The position numbers and the translations under genes were made by a program. From the NCBI GenBank assembly GCA_026724425.1, contig JAIUCV010000280.1, positions 310,001-374,000 of the forward strand: 64,000 nucleotides of DNA, read 5' to 3'. Positions 38,692 through 50,696 of this stretch are shown here, piece after piece; positions within the stretch are counted from its first letter, which is position 1, and the number at the start of each line of letters is the position of its first letter. This DNA is from Erythrophleum ivorense. Taxonomy: Eukaryota; Streptophyta; Magnoliopsida; Fabales; Fabaceae. Under the pieces are notes generated by a model. The model did no database searches. It had not been told where the DNA came from and saw only the letters and a program-made list of their open reading frames with translations.

Positions 38692-39490
38692 TAAGATGAT
38701 TATTGTTTTTAATCATTAATGTAATTATATTTCGGTCATATTAGAAATAAAGCAACATTTTGGTGCTTAATTGGACAGGACGTTGGTGGTGAAGCGTGTA
38801 CAAAATTGAGGATGATGTTTGCAGGCAGTGCTGATGGTGGATTTTTTAATAAGTAAATTATGTAGATTTTTCTTAAAATTTTATTAAAATTATACTAACT
38901 TTTTATTCTTAAAATATATACATATTTTTTTAAAAAATAAAAAATTATTTTACAATTTAATCTAATTTTAAAATTTTTTGTCAAAATATCTTTTATTTAA
39001 TCTTTTTTATCTTATAAAATATATATTAGATTAATAGATGATATTTTAGTCAAATAATTTAAACTTAGATTAAAATATAATTTAATTTTTTGTTTCAAAA
39101 TAGATTTTTATATATTTTAAAAATAGAAGAGAGATTTGTATAATATTAATAAAATTTAAAAAGGATTTATATAATTTACTCTTTTTTATTTTATTCAAAA
39201 ACAAGTATTTATGTTAAGATTAAAAAGAGCAACTCTTCAGATTTTGTTAACGTCAATAATTTATTTATGACGAATAACTTGATTATATATTTTACTCTTA
39301 CCATTTTGTTAGAATTTATTAACTTGAATAATATTAAAAAAAATTTAGTATTATAGTTAATAATATATTATACTAAATTTTTTTTTTAGTGTTATAATTT
39401 GAAAGACAACTCCAATATCATTAAACTAAAAATGATTGGTATTAAACCTTTTTATTTCCAGGGGAAGCGAAACTAAACAAAAAGAGATAT
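38692..39490 (+). repeat. Copy 1 of a dispersed duplication (partner 41205-42459)
   Basis: Two blocks match the partner in the same order and direction. The first block (38692-38846) shares GATTATTGTTTTTAATCATTAATGTA, AGCAACATTTTGGTGCTTAATT and GCAGGCAGTGCTGATG. The second (39203-39490) shares GTATTTATGTTAA, TATATTTTACTCTTACCATTTTG and GATTGGTATTAAAC-like words. Copy 1 carries a foldback element (38850-39181) between the blocks; copy 2 has unrelated sequence of about 0.8 kb there. Confidence 0.8.
38850..39181. mobile_element. MITE-like foldback element
   Basis: The left end AAGTAAATTATGTAGATTTT and the following roughly 70 bases are matched in reverse complement by the right end (AAATCCT/ATATAAATTTACT side), so the roughly 330-bp stretch folds on itself. 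It is absent from the partner duplication. A related, more diverged copy appears at about 60602-60903 and perhaps at 46140-46620. It has no coding capacity. Confidence 0.72.
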
Positions 39491-40837
39491 AGCTAGCTCT
39501 TTTGGATACAATTTGATTTAATCGAAGTATACATCTATTATAAAATGTTTAAATTTATCATGCATATTACAGCGAGTATGTGTTAGTATCAAAGATTCTT
39601 TAGAATCGTTATTATAAAGTTCTTGTAGTATTTAGAAAAAAAGTGACACAAAATGTAAAAATTAATTTTTTTTATTGGCCATTTTTTTTAAGCTCTACAA
39701 AAATCTTGTAATAAAAAATTTTAGTATAAATTATTAGTATGACTAGTTAGGTTGCAACATATGAACTTATCATTCAAATTTTATGTTTTCTTTTTTTTTT
39801 TTTTAAAAAAAGGTATGTATGTCTATTTGAACTCAAGGAAATGTGTACACCTTTAAAGGTGCAGATAAAAGAAACTTCTTCGAAGCGCAGTATGATTTAA
39901 TTGGTTAAAGAAAGTTGAATTATAATTTTGTATTACGTGTAAATTTTTGAATCTTATTTAATGATTAAGTCTTCGTAAGAAAATTCCATGACATTCACAA
40001 ATACGTCGAGTAATTTTTTTCAAGGATTACAAATTCTTTAAAGATAATTATCTAAGTCAAGTTTTCGATGTCTTCTCAAAATTTTAGGCAAGCCAGCCAT
40101 TGGCACATTTGAGTGGATACAAGTAACTCGTTTATTTTACTATTTTTGTCTATAGAAAATTTCCTGATTAGAAAAGAGCAAGCAAAAGTGATATAATAAT
40201 CTTCCAACGTTAGGAGATAATAATTGGATCTTGGACCAAGTCCCTTCACTACCAAACGTCATACTCTGTATAATTAAAGTTTTTCAATATTTATTTCAAT
40301 GAATTAATTAAAGAAATAAATTCTGAGATATAATATCTTTATTAAAAATAAATATATTAAATAAATTATAAATAAACATATAAATATATAATAAATAAAT
40401 TTTATCAAAAAAATATATTAATTTATTATTAAAATTTTCCATTTATGTTTTCATAAATCCAAGTTCTTGAAAATATTTTTTGTTTGGTAAACCTAAATTA
40501 TATTGATTTATGCTAAAATATTGACATTTGAAATTCCAAATATGATATTAATTAGTACCCTTTGCATGCTTAAAGAGATAAGCCTTAACCTTGTAAATCA
40601 CAATCTGAGATGCTGAGTGAAATGCGTTGAACTTAATCTTATAAATCACAATCCGAGATGCCGAGTGAGATGCGTTGAGCTTATAATTTATAAATAAATA
40701 AATAAGGTCAAGAAAAATAATTAAATGAATAAACAAAAACTCATATTATGTATATACTTTTTTTTTCTGATGACATAATCATAATTTTATTATTTAATGT
40801 TGTAAATCTAGAATTGAAATAAACATATTGCCAGATC

Positions 40838-40839
<2 letters not shown>

Positions 40840-40881
<42 letters not shown>
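40840..40881. repeat. (ATT)n microsatellite
   Basis: About 13-14 uninterrupted ATT/TTA units. Confidence 0.97.
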
Positions 40882-41204
40882 CACAATTTGTTATTAACAT
40901 TGACTTTTTAGAATTGTTAAAATAAGGTAAATTATTCTTTAGAGATATTTAAATTATACAACTCTCTTTTTTATTTTAAAAAATTATACTCATTTTCTTT
41001 GGAATTAAATAATAATAATATTTTAGATAATAAAAGATCAATTATATTTATATTTATTTTGATCAAAATATTTTTATATTTATTGTATAATATACCAAGT
41101 ATTAATTATATATTTAATTAATATAAAATAATTAATTTTTAAATTCAAAATAAATGGAATTTATGACTTTTAACAAATAGTAAATAATATTAAAACAAAA
41201 GTAT

Positions 41205-42459
41205 AAGCATGATTATTGTTTTTAATCATTAATGTAGTTAAGTTGGTAATATATTTCGGTCACATTAGAAATAAGCAACATTTTGGTGCTTAATTTGATA
41301 GGACATTAGTGATCGAGCTGTATAAAATTGAAGATGATGTATGCAGGCAGTGCTGATGATGGATTTTACACTATAGTGAGTGGTTGGTCTAACTGCCAAT
41401 TAGACTTGATCATGGACTAAAAATTTCTTTTGGTTCAATGGCTTGGATTTAACAAAAATGATATAAGTCCATAGAATAAAACTCAATAAAATATAAATTT
41501 ATTTAAAAAAAACTCAAATATAAAACAAAATGAGCTTAAACTGTTTTTTGTTTTTTGGGAAACCCAGTTCCAACCTAAACCTAGCTCATATTATCAATTT
41601 TTTTTTTCCCTTAAGATACTTGTACATTGAAGTTGCTCCTTTTAACTTTTATCTTAACAACATTTCCATATATGTTTTATTATACTGCTTATGATGTATG
41701 TGGCCGTTGCAAGGTGGAATCAACAGAGCCATTTAGCTTTTTGGTGTTGGATCTCCCAAAGGCAGAGAGAAATTTGACTTGTGCCTTTTTTGACAAGTGC
41801 TTTCAGAACAAGTAGGGTAGCGCGTTATGTGGTTCACAATTTTGAACTCCACTTTCTCACAATTTTTACTGTAGAAATATCAGACAATTTTAACTTGTTC
41901 TTTTAAAAACATTTTGGTTACATGTGAAAAAATAATATTAATAGTGTGAAAAAAAAGAGCCAGCCGAGCCAAGCCTTTCAGTTTCTTTTTTGGACCCGAC
42001 CGAACTAGATTTAGATAAAGAAAATTTAGGCTAAACCTGAGCTCAGTCCCATTTTTGCAATTAATTTTTTTTTTTTAAAAACTCAATCAATTTAAATGAA
42101 CTTAATCGATGATTAGTCTATTTTCAATGTTATTTCTAGATTTTCTTTTGGTTCTATTTTAAAATAAAGTATTTATGTTAATATTAAAAAAAAAGCAATC
42201 ATTCGTATTTTGTTAATGTCAATAATTTATTTATTAAGAATAACTTGTTTATATATTTTACTCTTACCATTTTGCTAGAAATTATTATCTCAAATATTAT
42301 TCAAAAAAGTTTTTAGTATTGTAGTTAATAATGTATTATACTAAAATTTTTTAAAGTATTATAAATTGAAAGACAATTTCGCTATCATTAAATTAAAAAC
42401 TATTGGTATTAAACTTTTTTTTCCCCCTAAAGGAAGCAAAATTACATAAAAAGAGATGA
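41205..42459 (+). repeat. Copy 2 of the dispersed duplication (partner 38692-39490)
   Basis: Matching blocks are 41205-41368 and 42165-42459. The second block ends at AAAAAGAGATGAATC, directly before the poly-T end of the minus-strand LINE at 42467. The LINE therefore appears to have landed at the edge of this copy. The intervening 41370-42165 has no partner in copy 1 and holds no recognised gene. Confidence 0.78.
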
Positions 42460-42466
42460 ATCTCTT

Positions 42467-45400
42467 CTTTTTTTTATTTTTTTATTTTTGGTAAAAGAGA
42501 CTTTATATTAATAAAAGAAAGTCATATCATTATGAATTAGAGTTTGAAACGTACAAGTTAAGTCAATAAACAGATACATCTATTGACTTTATAGAAATTA
42601 GGACACCTGTATCTAAGCATCTTGTCAAATTACTTCTAACTATATTGACACACTATAATTAGTGCTCAGTAATTGACAAAGATTTTCCCAAAAAACAGAA
42701 GATTAAGATGAAAATTATGAGGACAATTAATTATGCTCTGGTTAGCTATGATCAGACTGCTTTAAAAACTGTTGCAATCTTAGCTTGATACGTATTGTCT
42801 ATCCATAATCATTTCCTCATCATTGTAAACCCAAACCACGTAACTATAAAAATTTTGTGCTTTGCCCATTTGTTATGATGTCTAAGAATACGGAACATTA
42901 AATACCATTGGTTTATATAGAAGTTACCCATCCACATGTCAATCCTTTTCCTATATCCTTCCCTTTAAAAACCTAGTTTGTATTAATCTTGAGATGTTGT
43001 CCCGTTATGCATTGAACCATTTGTAAAGCAAATCCTGGGCTACATTCCTTGTTCTAAAAGAGTTTCTAATTCCCAAAAAAAAAAACCTAAGTTACATGTA
43101 GTATTATCACAAAATCCATTTGAATAACCTCAGAACATCACTCAATCCATTCTCTAGCCATTGATGGATTTAGAACAATAAATTCAATGGACGTAACTAA
43201 TCAGCTTGTAGACCTAATTGAAATTCAAACTAGACTACACCCACAAATGGACATAGAAGGAAAATGTGATTAATTGACTTGTCCTCTGTATTACAAAATA
43301 GGCACCTTTCCTCTATTGGCATATGATGAGTACGTAATGCTAAAGATGTTAGAAGTACATTCCTTACTAATATTCATAGAAAAAAGTAATATATGGAAAG
43401 GCAATCAAGTGTCCATAACTTTGTCCAATTTATGATACTTGATTACATATTCTAATGAGAATTTTGAGTTAACAATTTACAACCATTTGCAACTTGATAT
43501 TTACCCATCAAATTCCCTTTCTAAACCAATGTGCCTGCTTGCCCCATAATAGAAAATGATGTTCTAAGAATATGTCGGATCTATTTTGGTACGTAAATTT
43601 GGTTCAAAATTTGCACATTCCATTTGTCCATGTTCATGCAAAATAAGATCACTCAATCTTGTAAATTATTGGAATGTCTAATCACATAGGCAACTAAGGG
43701 TGGTTAGTTAAAGAAACTTTGAATCGATTTCCTAATTTCCACTATAAATTATCACATATTATTGGACCAAAATTTTTGAATACATTTCTAGATCTAGCCA
43801 CTTGTTAAATGACTCTAAATTTTGCCTTCTTAATCATCCTTATAATATTTAGATCTTAGCATTCAATTGAACAAACAATCACCCTTATTGGAAATCAATC
43901 TCCATATATATTTTGCTAACAAAGCCTAATTAAAAGCTTGAGTTTATTTGACTCCCGGACCACCTTTCTAAACAAAACAACAAACCTCAACCCATCTAAG
44001 AAGATCTACTTTTGGTTTGGAATTTGTGTAATCCCAAAAGAAATTAGCCAGCTTCGTATATATCTTATGGTAATATTTTTTAAGTAATGCAAAGTAAGAA
44101 AATGGATAAGTTAGAGTCAAATTTAAAATATATTTTATTAATGTAAGTTTGCTTGCTTATGACAATAATACTAATTTCCATGCTTATAATTTCTTATCAG
44201 TAATCTCCTTATATAATTAGGTTTTACTTCATCCTAAATCTATCTAAGTGCCTAAGTATTTCCCAAGTCTTGTTTTAAGTTTAATCCCAAAAATGTTGGT
44301 AAAACTTTTCTTTAATCTATAAGGCACACATGGACTAAACACAATTATAGATTTTTCTAGATTAATGTATTAACTTGATAATTTGCTATAATACTCTAGA
44401 ATGTGGCTTACTTGATGATACATAGTTTTCGAAGCTGAAAAAGACAATAATATATTATTAGCATACATTACATTAAATGAGATATTGGTTCAGAGAACCT
44501 TAAAATTTTAATTCCATGCCAAATTTGGTTACCTTCTACTGTATGAACCATGATAGATAGCACATTGGCCCATAACAAAAAAGATATAGAAAAAGTGGAT
44601 CACCTTGGCAAAGTCCTTGTTTTGGAACACATTCCATTATCAATTGGATCTAAAACATCATTTTCTTTAGAACTGCCTCTAAGAATCGTCATGAAACTTT
44701 ATCATATGCCTTTGTAATGTTTAGTTTATAGGCATATCATCTTGTTTTTTTGTCTCTAAGCTCCTTGCAATTTTAATGTAAGCTCTAAAGCTAAAATAAT
44801 ATTATAAAAAATTATTTATCTTGAAAGAAATGCATTTTAATTTGGAGTGGTTACACCTATGAGTACACCTTTCAAACAATTACACATAATCTTAGAAATC
44901 AACTTGTTAATCATATTACATAAACTGATAAGCCTGTAATCCTTAAATGATTATGGATATTTACATTTTGAGATAAGGATAATATATGTTTGGTTTAGAG
45001 CTTTCAACACATAACCTAAATGAAAAAAATTATTGATCATATTAATTAAATCTTCTTTGACCTCATTCTAGCATATTTGATAAAATTTAGTATGAAAGGC
45101 ATTTAGTCCTAGTGCACTATCTTTCCGTTGAAACATTGCTTGTTCAATATCTATTACCAAAATCAGCCTTAAAAGATGTTGAATATGATTATTGGATAAT
45201 TTGGTGGGTTCAATTTGATCAAGCTCTTAACTGATGGCTCTTATTAAAAACTCTATATAGAAAAACCTATTGAAAATATCTGTTACTATTGTTCTTAATT
45301 TGTCCCAAATCATAAATCCAATTGTCATTGTTATCCTTTATCTGAGATATAAAATGTTTAATGCAATGCTTATTCACCAAATTATAAAATATATGTGGTA

Positions 45401-45677
45401 TTGTGATCCCCTTGTATTAACCAAGTTTGTTTTGTCTTGTATGCCCATAAAGATTTCTTACAATCTTATCAAAATTTTAATGTTTGTCGATATTTCTTTT
45501 CTAGTAGGTCCTTATTTTGGCTCAGAAGGCTTTTTTGAATTTGTAAAAGTTTCTATTTTAAGTAATTAATATTATGCTTTATATTTCCCACCTATGACTT
45601 GTCCTAATTCCTATTTAAGACAATAAGCCTATAGAAACTTGATAAACAAAGGAACTAGACACCTATTTATTCCAGAC

Positions 45678-45680
<3 letters not shown>
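42467..45680 (-). mobile_element. Decayed L1-type LINE (non-LTR retrotransposon)
   Basis: Read on the minus strand, RT blocks appear in the right order, each in its own frame. A NITKAYDKVS-like piece near 44690-44720 matches LDxSKAYDRVxW. PKQGLCQGDPLFLYLF at about 44583-44630 matches GLRQGDPLSPYLF. A piece around MYANNILLSFSAS at about 44400-44470 matches FADDTLLF. ERCLFCNTEDKSINHIFLLC at about 43240-43320 is the zf-RVT zinc-binding block. A T-rich tract at 42467-42489 is the poly(A) tail in reverse. The 5' end is unclear near a TA run at 45680. Many stops, and the FADD aspartates read as NN, so it is dead. Confidence 0.85.

Positions 45681-45709
<29 letters not shown>
45680..45709. repeat. 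(TA)n microsatellite
   Basis: An uninterrupted TA run at the presumed upstream limit of the LINE remnant. Confidence 0.96.
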
Positions 45710-45711
<2 letters not shown>

Positions 45712-46620
45712 CATTGTGTGAAGTTAAATTAAAATTTTGAATCAAACCTATCGGTTTGAACGAACTTCTTAAAATTTTTATAGTTTATAATTCAAGATGT
45801 CATGTAAAATTCATTCAAGTAAAAAGTTTTTTTTTTTCTTTTGATGGAATAAGTATTAAATATATATTTAATTAATATAAAAATATTTAATTTTTTAAAT
45901 TGAAAATGAATTGAATTTAATAACATAACATAGAAGGTCTTTGTCTCCCCTAATGCATCTACACAAGATGCAAGCAGACAAGGTCTTTCTTTCCCCTAAT
46001 GTATCTACACAAGATGCAAGCACACAGCTTTATTATTTCTGAGAAACCAACGTTAAGCGTTAATCAATAGAATCTTCCACATGATGACCTGAAAAGGCAT
46101 TCTAAGTTCTAACACTATATAGAGCGTTTAGAAAAAGTCTCAGATTAAAATAAGTAATATTTTTATTTAAAAAATGTGTATATTTTTAAAATATTTTAAA
46201 TTTTTTTAAAATTATATATTATTTACAATAAAAAATTATATAATTTAGACACATATAAAGAATAATTTATTTTTAGACTAAATTACATAAAATTCTTTTA
46301 AATTTTAAATTATATATAAATAATCTTTACTCTTAAAATTTAATAATGATTTTTTTTTAAATTTTAAGTTTGTATATATAAACTTTTATTATTAATTAAT
46401 CCATTATCTTACCAACAAAATATGATATATTAGTGATCATAAACCTCTTAAATTTTATTTTATTTATAAATAATTTTTTTAAAATTTGATTTTATATAAA
46501 TACTCCTTTAAATTTTAAATTATGTGATAACTTCTAACCTCTCATGTTTTTAAATGAAATATTTGACTAACTAATAACAAGTATTACTTACACAAATTTA
46601 AATATTTTTTTAAATTATTG
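45710..46620. other. AT-rich spacer upstream of MOT1
   Basis: Contains a short direct repeat: AGGTCTTTGTCTCCCCTAATG-like and the same phrase with CTTTC, both followed by CATCTACACAAGATGCAAGC, at about 45931-45979 and 45979-46022. The part from 46140 is low-complexity and partly self-complementary. No clear TATA box could be assigned to the gene at 46730. Confidence 0.5.
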
Positions 46621-46729
46621 TCAAGTTTTAAACTTTGTGGGATTTAATACAATTTAACCTCTTCCTTGTAAACAGCCCATTCTCCCCATTCTTCATCACA
46701 CCACGCTTGAAAATCTCCGAACAGTTTCC

Positions 46730-48175
46730 ATGGCTCCTGAGAACCCTTCAATTCCAGACCTTGAAACAGCCCAAATCTCCTCTCAAACCGCTCACGCCCA
46801 TTCAACAACTGGTTTCTGGGCCAACGTCGTCGTTCAAAAAGTGAAAACCAACTTGGTTTTCCGTTCAAAATGGGCGGAGTTGAATGGAGCCATGGGGGAC
46901 CTTGGTACATACATACCCATAGTATTAGCCTTGACTCTAGCCAGAGACCTCAACCTCGGCACCACATTGATTTTCACAGGCATCTACAATGTCATCACCG
47001 GCGCCTTTTATGGCGTCCCGATGCCTGTCCAGCCGATGAAGGCCATCGCAGCCGAGGCCCTCTCCGACGCCAACTTCGGCGTGCCGGAGATCATGGCAGC
47101 CGGAATTTTGACCGGCGGGGTCCTACTCATTTTGGGTGTGACGCGGTTGATGCAGCTAGTGTACAAGCTGATTCCTCTATGCGTGGTCAGGGGAATCCAA
47201 CTAGCACAAGGTTTGTCCTTTGCGTTGACTGCTGTTAAATACGTTCGGCAAAGGCAAGACTTACCCAAATCTAAATCTTTAGGAAATAGGCACTGGTTTG
47301 GTTTGGATGGTTTGGTTTTGGCCATTGTATGTGTTTGCTTTATTGTCATAGTGAACGGAGCTGGTGTGAATCATGGCTGTGAAGCCAGTGAAGATACCGA
47401 TTACGATTTGGGCGATCACCAACAGAGGGTTGAAGGTAGAAAAAACCGGACAAGCAGAGTGAGAAAGATTATTTTTTCACTCCCTTCAGCATTTTTAGTC
47501 TTTGTATTGGGGGTTGTTTTGGCCTTCATAAGAAAGCCTAACGTCGTGCATGAAATCAAATTTGGACCCTCCTCTATAGAAGTTGTGAAAATCTCTAGAC
47601 ATGCATGGAAGCAAGGTTTTATCAAAGGTGCAATTCCTCAATTCCCATTGTCAATCCTGAACTCTGTGATAGGTGTTTGCAAGTTGTCCTCAGATCTCTT
47701 TCCAGGAAAGGATTTTTCAGCCACTTCACTTTCAGTGACAGTGGGGTTGATGAACTTGGTGGGAAGTTGGTTTGGGGCCATGCCTAGCTGCCATGGAGCT
47801 GGTGGACTTGCAGGACAATACAAGTTTGGTGGTAGGAGTGGTGGTTGCGTGGCTCTTCTTGGCGCAGCCAAATTGGTGTTGGGCTTGGTATTAGGGAGTT
47901 CTTTGGCTCACATTTTGAACCAGTTTCCTGTGGGGATACTAGGGGTATTGCTATTATTTGCTGGGATTGAGCTAGCCATGGCTTCTAGGGACATGAATAC
48001 CAAAGAGGATTCCTTTGTGATGCTTATTTGTACTGCAGTTTCGCTGGTGGGTTCAAGTGCGGCTCTTGGCTTTTTATGTGGAATTATCGTATTCGTGATT
48101 CTTAAGCTAAGAAGCTGGACAAAGGATCAACCTTTTTCTACCATTTGGATGCACAAAACCCCAGAGCAACCTTGA
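46730..48175 (+). CDS. MOT1: Molybdate transporter, MOT1 family
   Basis: A single uninterrupted frame of 481 residues; MOT1 genes are typically intronless and of this size. The protein is a polytopic membrane protein of the sulfate-transporter-related molybdate family. MOT1 members import molybdate or release it from vacuoles to supply molybdenum cofactor. Diagnostic motifs are present: AELNGAMGDLGTYIPIVLAL (residues 49-68), PVQPMKAIAAEAL (99-111), and MPSCHGAGGLAGQYKFGGRS from residue 351. About ten hydrophobic segments are visible, with a hydrophilic loop at about 225-250. The start has a CCATGGC context, and an in-frame upstream ATG is not seen. Which plant subtype (plasma-membrane/mitochondrial MOT1 or vacuolar MOT2) cannot be told. 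The gene converges with the ArfGAP gene. Confidence 0.95.
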   Translation: MAPENPSIPDLETAQISSQTAHAHSTTGFWANVVVQKVKTNLVFRSKWAELNGAMGDLGTYIPIVLALTLARDLNLGTTLIFTGIYNVITGAFYGVPMPVQPMKAIAAEALSDANFGVPEIMAAGILTGGVLLILGVTRLMQLVYKLIPLCVVRGIQLAQGLSFALTAVKYVRQRQDLPKSKSLGNRHWFGLDGLVLAIVCVCFIVIVNGAGVNHGCEASEDTDYDLGDHQQRVEGRKNRTSRVRKIIFSLPSAFLVFVLGVVLAFIRKPNVVHEIKFGPSSIEVVKISRHAWKQGFIKGAIPQFPLSILNSVIGVCKLSSDLFPGKDFSATSLSVTVGLMNLVGSWFGAMPSCHGAGGLAGQYKFGGRSGGCVALLGAAKLVLGLVLGSSLAHILNQFPVGILGVLLLFAGIELAMASRDMNTKEDSFVMLICTAVSLVGSSAALGFLCGIIVFVILKLRSWTKDQPFSTIWMHKTPEQP

Positions 48176-48445
48176 ATAACCAAGTGTGTACAAAATATTG
48201 CTTCCTGTTGTATATACTAGCCTGTATGTGTGGTATAAAAATGCTGTTGCTAGTATCAATAGTTTTCTTCTTCTTTTTCTTATATTGGTATTTGATAATG
48301 AGGGCTTATTCTAGGACTTCTCTGTAAGGTGTGTTGAAAGTTGTGTAGAGCATAGTATGAAGTGTGACTACAGTTAGTTACTAGCTTTTGCTCTCTGCGT
48401 ATACCTAGACGTCCACGTAGAGCTTAATTACCAGTTGTTACCAAC

Positions 48446-48451
48446 AATAAA
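48446..48451 (+). terminator. Candidate polyadenylation signal of MOT1
   Basis: AATAAA lies about 270 bases past the stop codon, in T-rich DNA. It is the nearest canonical signal downstream of the gene. No transcript end can be seen directly. Confidence 0.45.
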
Positions 48452-48459
48452 AGTTGTTT

Positions 48460-50690
48460 CAGTTACACAATGCTCACAAGTGGTTTGTTAGTATATATTG
48501 ACTTAATTGCGTCTATGTTCATTTTGTGTGCATGTTTCTGTAAGGTAGATTCTTGATTTCATGGCGACATAAAACAAAAAGAATAACTTTCCATTATGAG
48601 ATAATGAGGCATCAACTTTTGGAATAAAATTTAAAAAAGTTTATATGCTTTAACGAGTGACAAAGTTTTGTCCACTAAATGGTGGCATGATAACGCCATC
48701 ACAACTTTTGGAATTTCCCAAAAAAAAAAAAGAAGAATTTAACCATTACTAGCAGTGTTACTTACTCCTTTATTCAAAAGCTAAATGGAAATAATCTTGA
48801 TTTTACTATATGCCAATAGCCGAGAATATGATTTTCGCTTTCACCAATTCTCTCACCAAATGATCTCCCTAGCTAGCAAGGTGAAGGATAAGAATGAATA
48901 TTAAAACCTATCCCATTCTTCACCATGGAATATGGTCTGAATGAAAGATTAACCATTAAACATGATCATACTCATTTTAAAAAGTTCAGATAGCCAATCT
49001 CCCACTCGGCAAGGTAAAAGTTAAAAAGATTATGCAGCATTTTCAACTTAGGATGATTGGTTCACAAGCATTTCTACTCATAGTCTCAGACTATAATTTC
49101 TTGATTAGATTGTTAAAGCAAGAAATTAGGGAAATTATAAAACAGCTCTTCCTCTGGATCATTAATTATTCGTCCCAAATTCTACTCGGACATATGCATT
49201 ATATATTTTTCAATTTAGGAGCTTCTCTCTTCATTTTACCCAAGTGGTAAGAGGTTGAAAAAAACCAAAGAGTTAATTTAGAAATCCTTGAAGCACTTGT
49301 GAAGTCTAAAGCGGACGGCTATATCTTCAACGAAGGCATATTCTCTTCATCATAATCACCTAAATTACCTATTGTGCCTTTAGGTATTTAAGGGCACTGC
49401 CTTGCCTCCACTCTCTAGTCCTGCAATTTGGAGCATGACTCATTTCTCAAATGTGATCTTCTCTTTAAAATGAATGGCCATGGTTGCACATATACTAATT
49501 GGTCCCCCACTTTTGTTTAATGCTAACTTTACATTTTAATCATGAATGACTATCTTATATGGAATAGTTACAGAAAATGTCACCATTAGTTGTCAGACTC
49601 AGAATTCCATGCTTCTAGTGTCTTTGGATCCATATATTTCCCAACTGTAAAATGTCAAGCGTGGAACTGAAAACAGCTCAAACTACTATGCTTATAATAT
49701 AAGGTATTTTATTGAGGTTTCCGTTTAAAAAAAATTTTATTGGCAGATAATGATGAGTATTGTAGGGCGCAAGGCGGAGAGCTGGAAAAGTTATTCTTGA
49801 TTTTTTCCATATATCGTTATTCTACTCAGCTCTCTCAAAATGCTGTGTCCATCATTTTCCGAGTGGTAATTACAAAAGTTATGTTAGAGATTATAATAAA
49901 GCTCATGAGCCTTTAATGTTTTTAGGTAAAAATGATCATTGACAAAGCATTCTTCATAATGCAATAAAATTTTAGGACAACTTACTGAGCAAAAAAAAAA
50001 TCCCCTGTTAATTTACAAAATAGGACTCATAATGAGAAGGCAAGGAAGAATAGAAACGAATGTAGAGAGCTAAGAATTAAAAAAATAAAAAAGAATTGGC
50101 ACCGGATGAACATAATCATTCGGTTTCTAATCATTGGTAGTCAAGGTGATTTTCTAATTAGTATTAAGGATAGATCACCTGCTTTATATTCTTCAGCATG
50201 CTAAGGGACAAACAGACAGAACAAAAGGTTTTATATTTTCAACGATTTTAGTGGAAAATGTGTGTTCAACACTTCCCACTTGTATCGTAACATGTACCTG
50301 TGCTGTGACAACCATACATAAAATTATTTTACCACAGTGCTATATGGAAACAAAATCAGTTTTTTGTGGGCAATAATTACAGCAACCCCTAACTTTTCCT
50401 CCCCGATATGAGCAAATGGAACAATCCAATTTACAGTTCCTTAATTGTCATGTAATAGAAATGTAGTAATTTGCAGAAAATTTCGATGCGTGCAGATTTC
50501 GACCTCGTAGGCCTGCATTTGGAAGAAGAATCAGTTCATCAGTAACCCCATGATTTCAAGTTTCTGTAAGATTATCTGCATACACTCGAGAACGTGTCAA
50601 ATATATAATTCATCTTCAGTTCATTGGCCCAGGATCATAGTGATCTGCGATCTTTGGGAGGTCAAAAGAAGTCATGTGTATGCCGAAATT
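48460..50690. other. Convergent intergenic region, no gene seen
   Basis: Lies between the 3' ends of MOT1 (plus) and the ArfGAP gene (minus). Short frames here (for example 49032-49250) have no recognisable domain. The right end, about 50400-50690, probably includes the 3' untranslated region of the ArfGAP gene. Confidence 0.6.
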
Positions 50691-50696
50691 TTCATA

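Noticed and set aside
39890..39960. tRNA-derived SINE candidate (TTAATTGGTTAAAG, later TTTTTGAATC)
   Set aside because: The A and B box matches are weak, and no 3' tail or target duplication was found.
45270..45569. 99-codon plus-strand frame
   Set aside because: It is antisense to the upstream part of the minus-strand LINE remnant and has no recognisable family.
46644..47871. Several frames overlapping MOT1 on both strands
   Set aside because: Shadows of the 481-codon transporter frame. The family motifs are only in the main frame.
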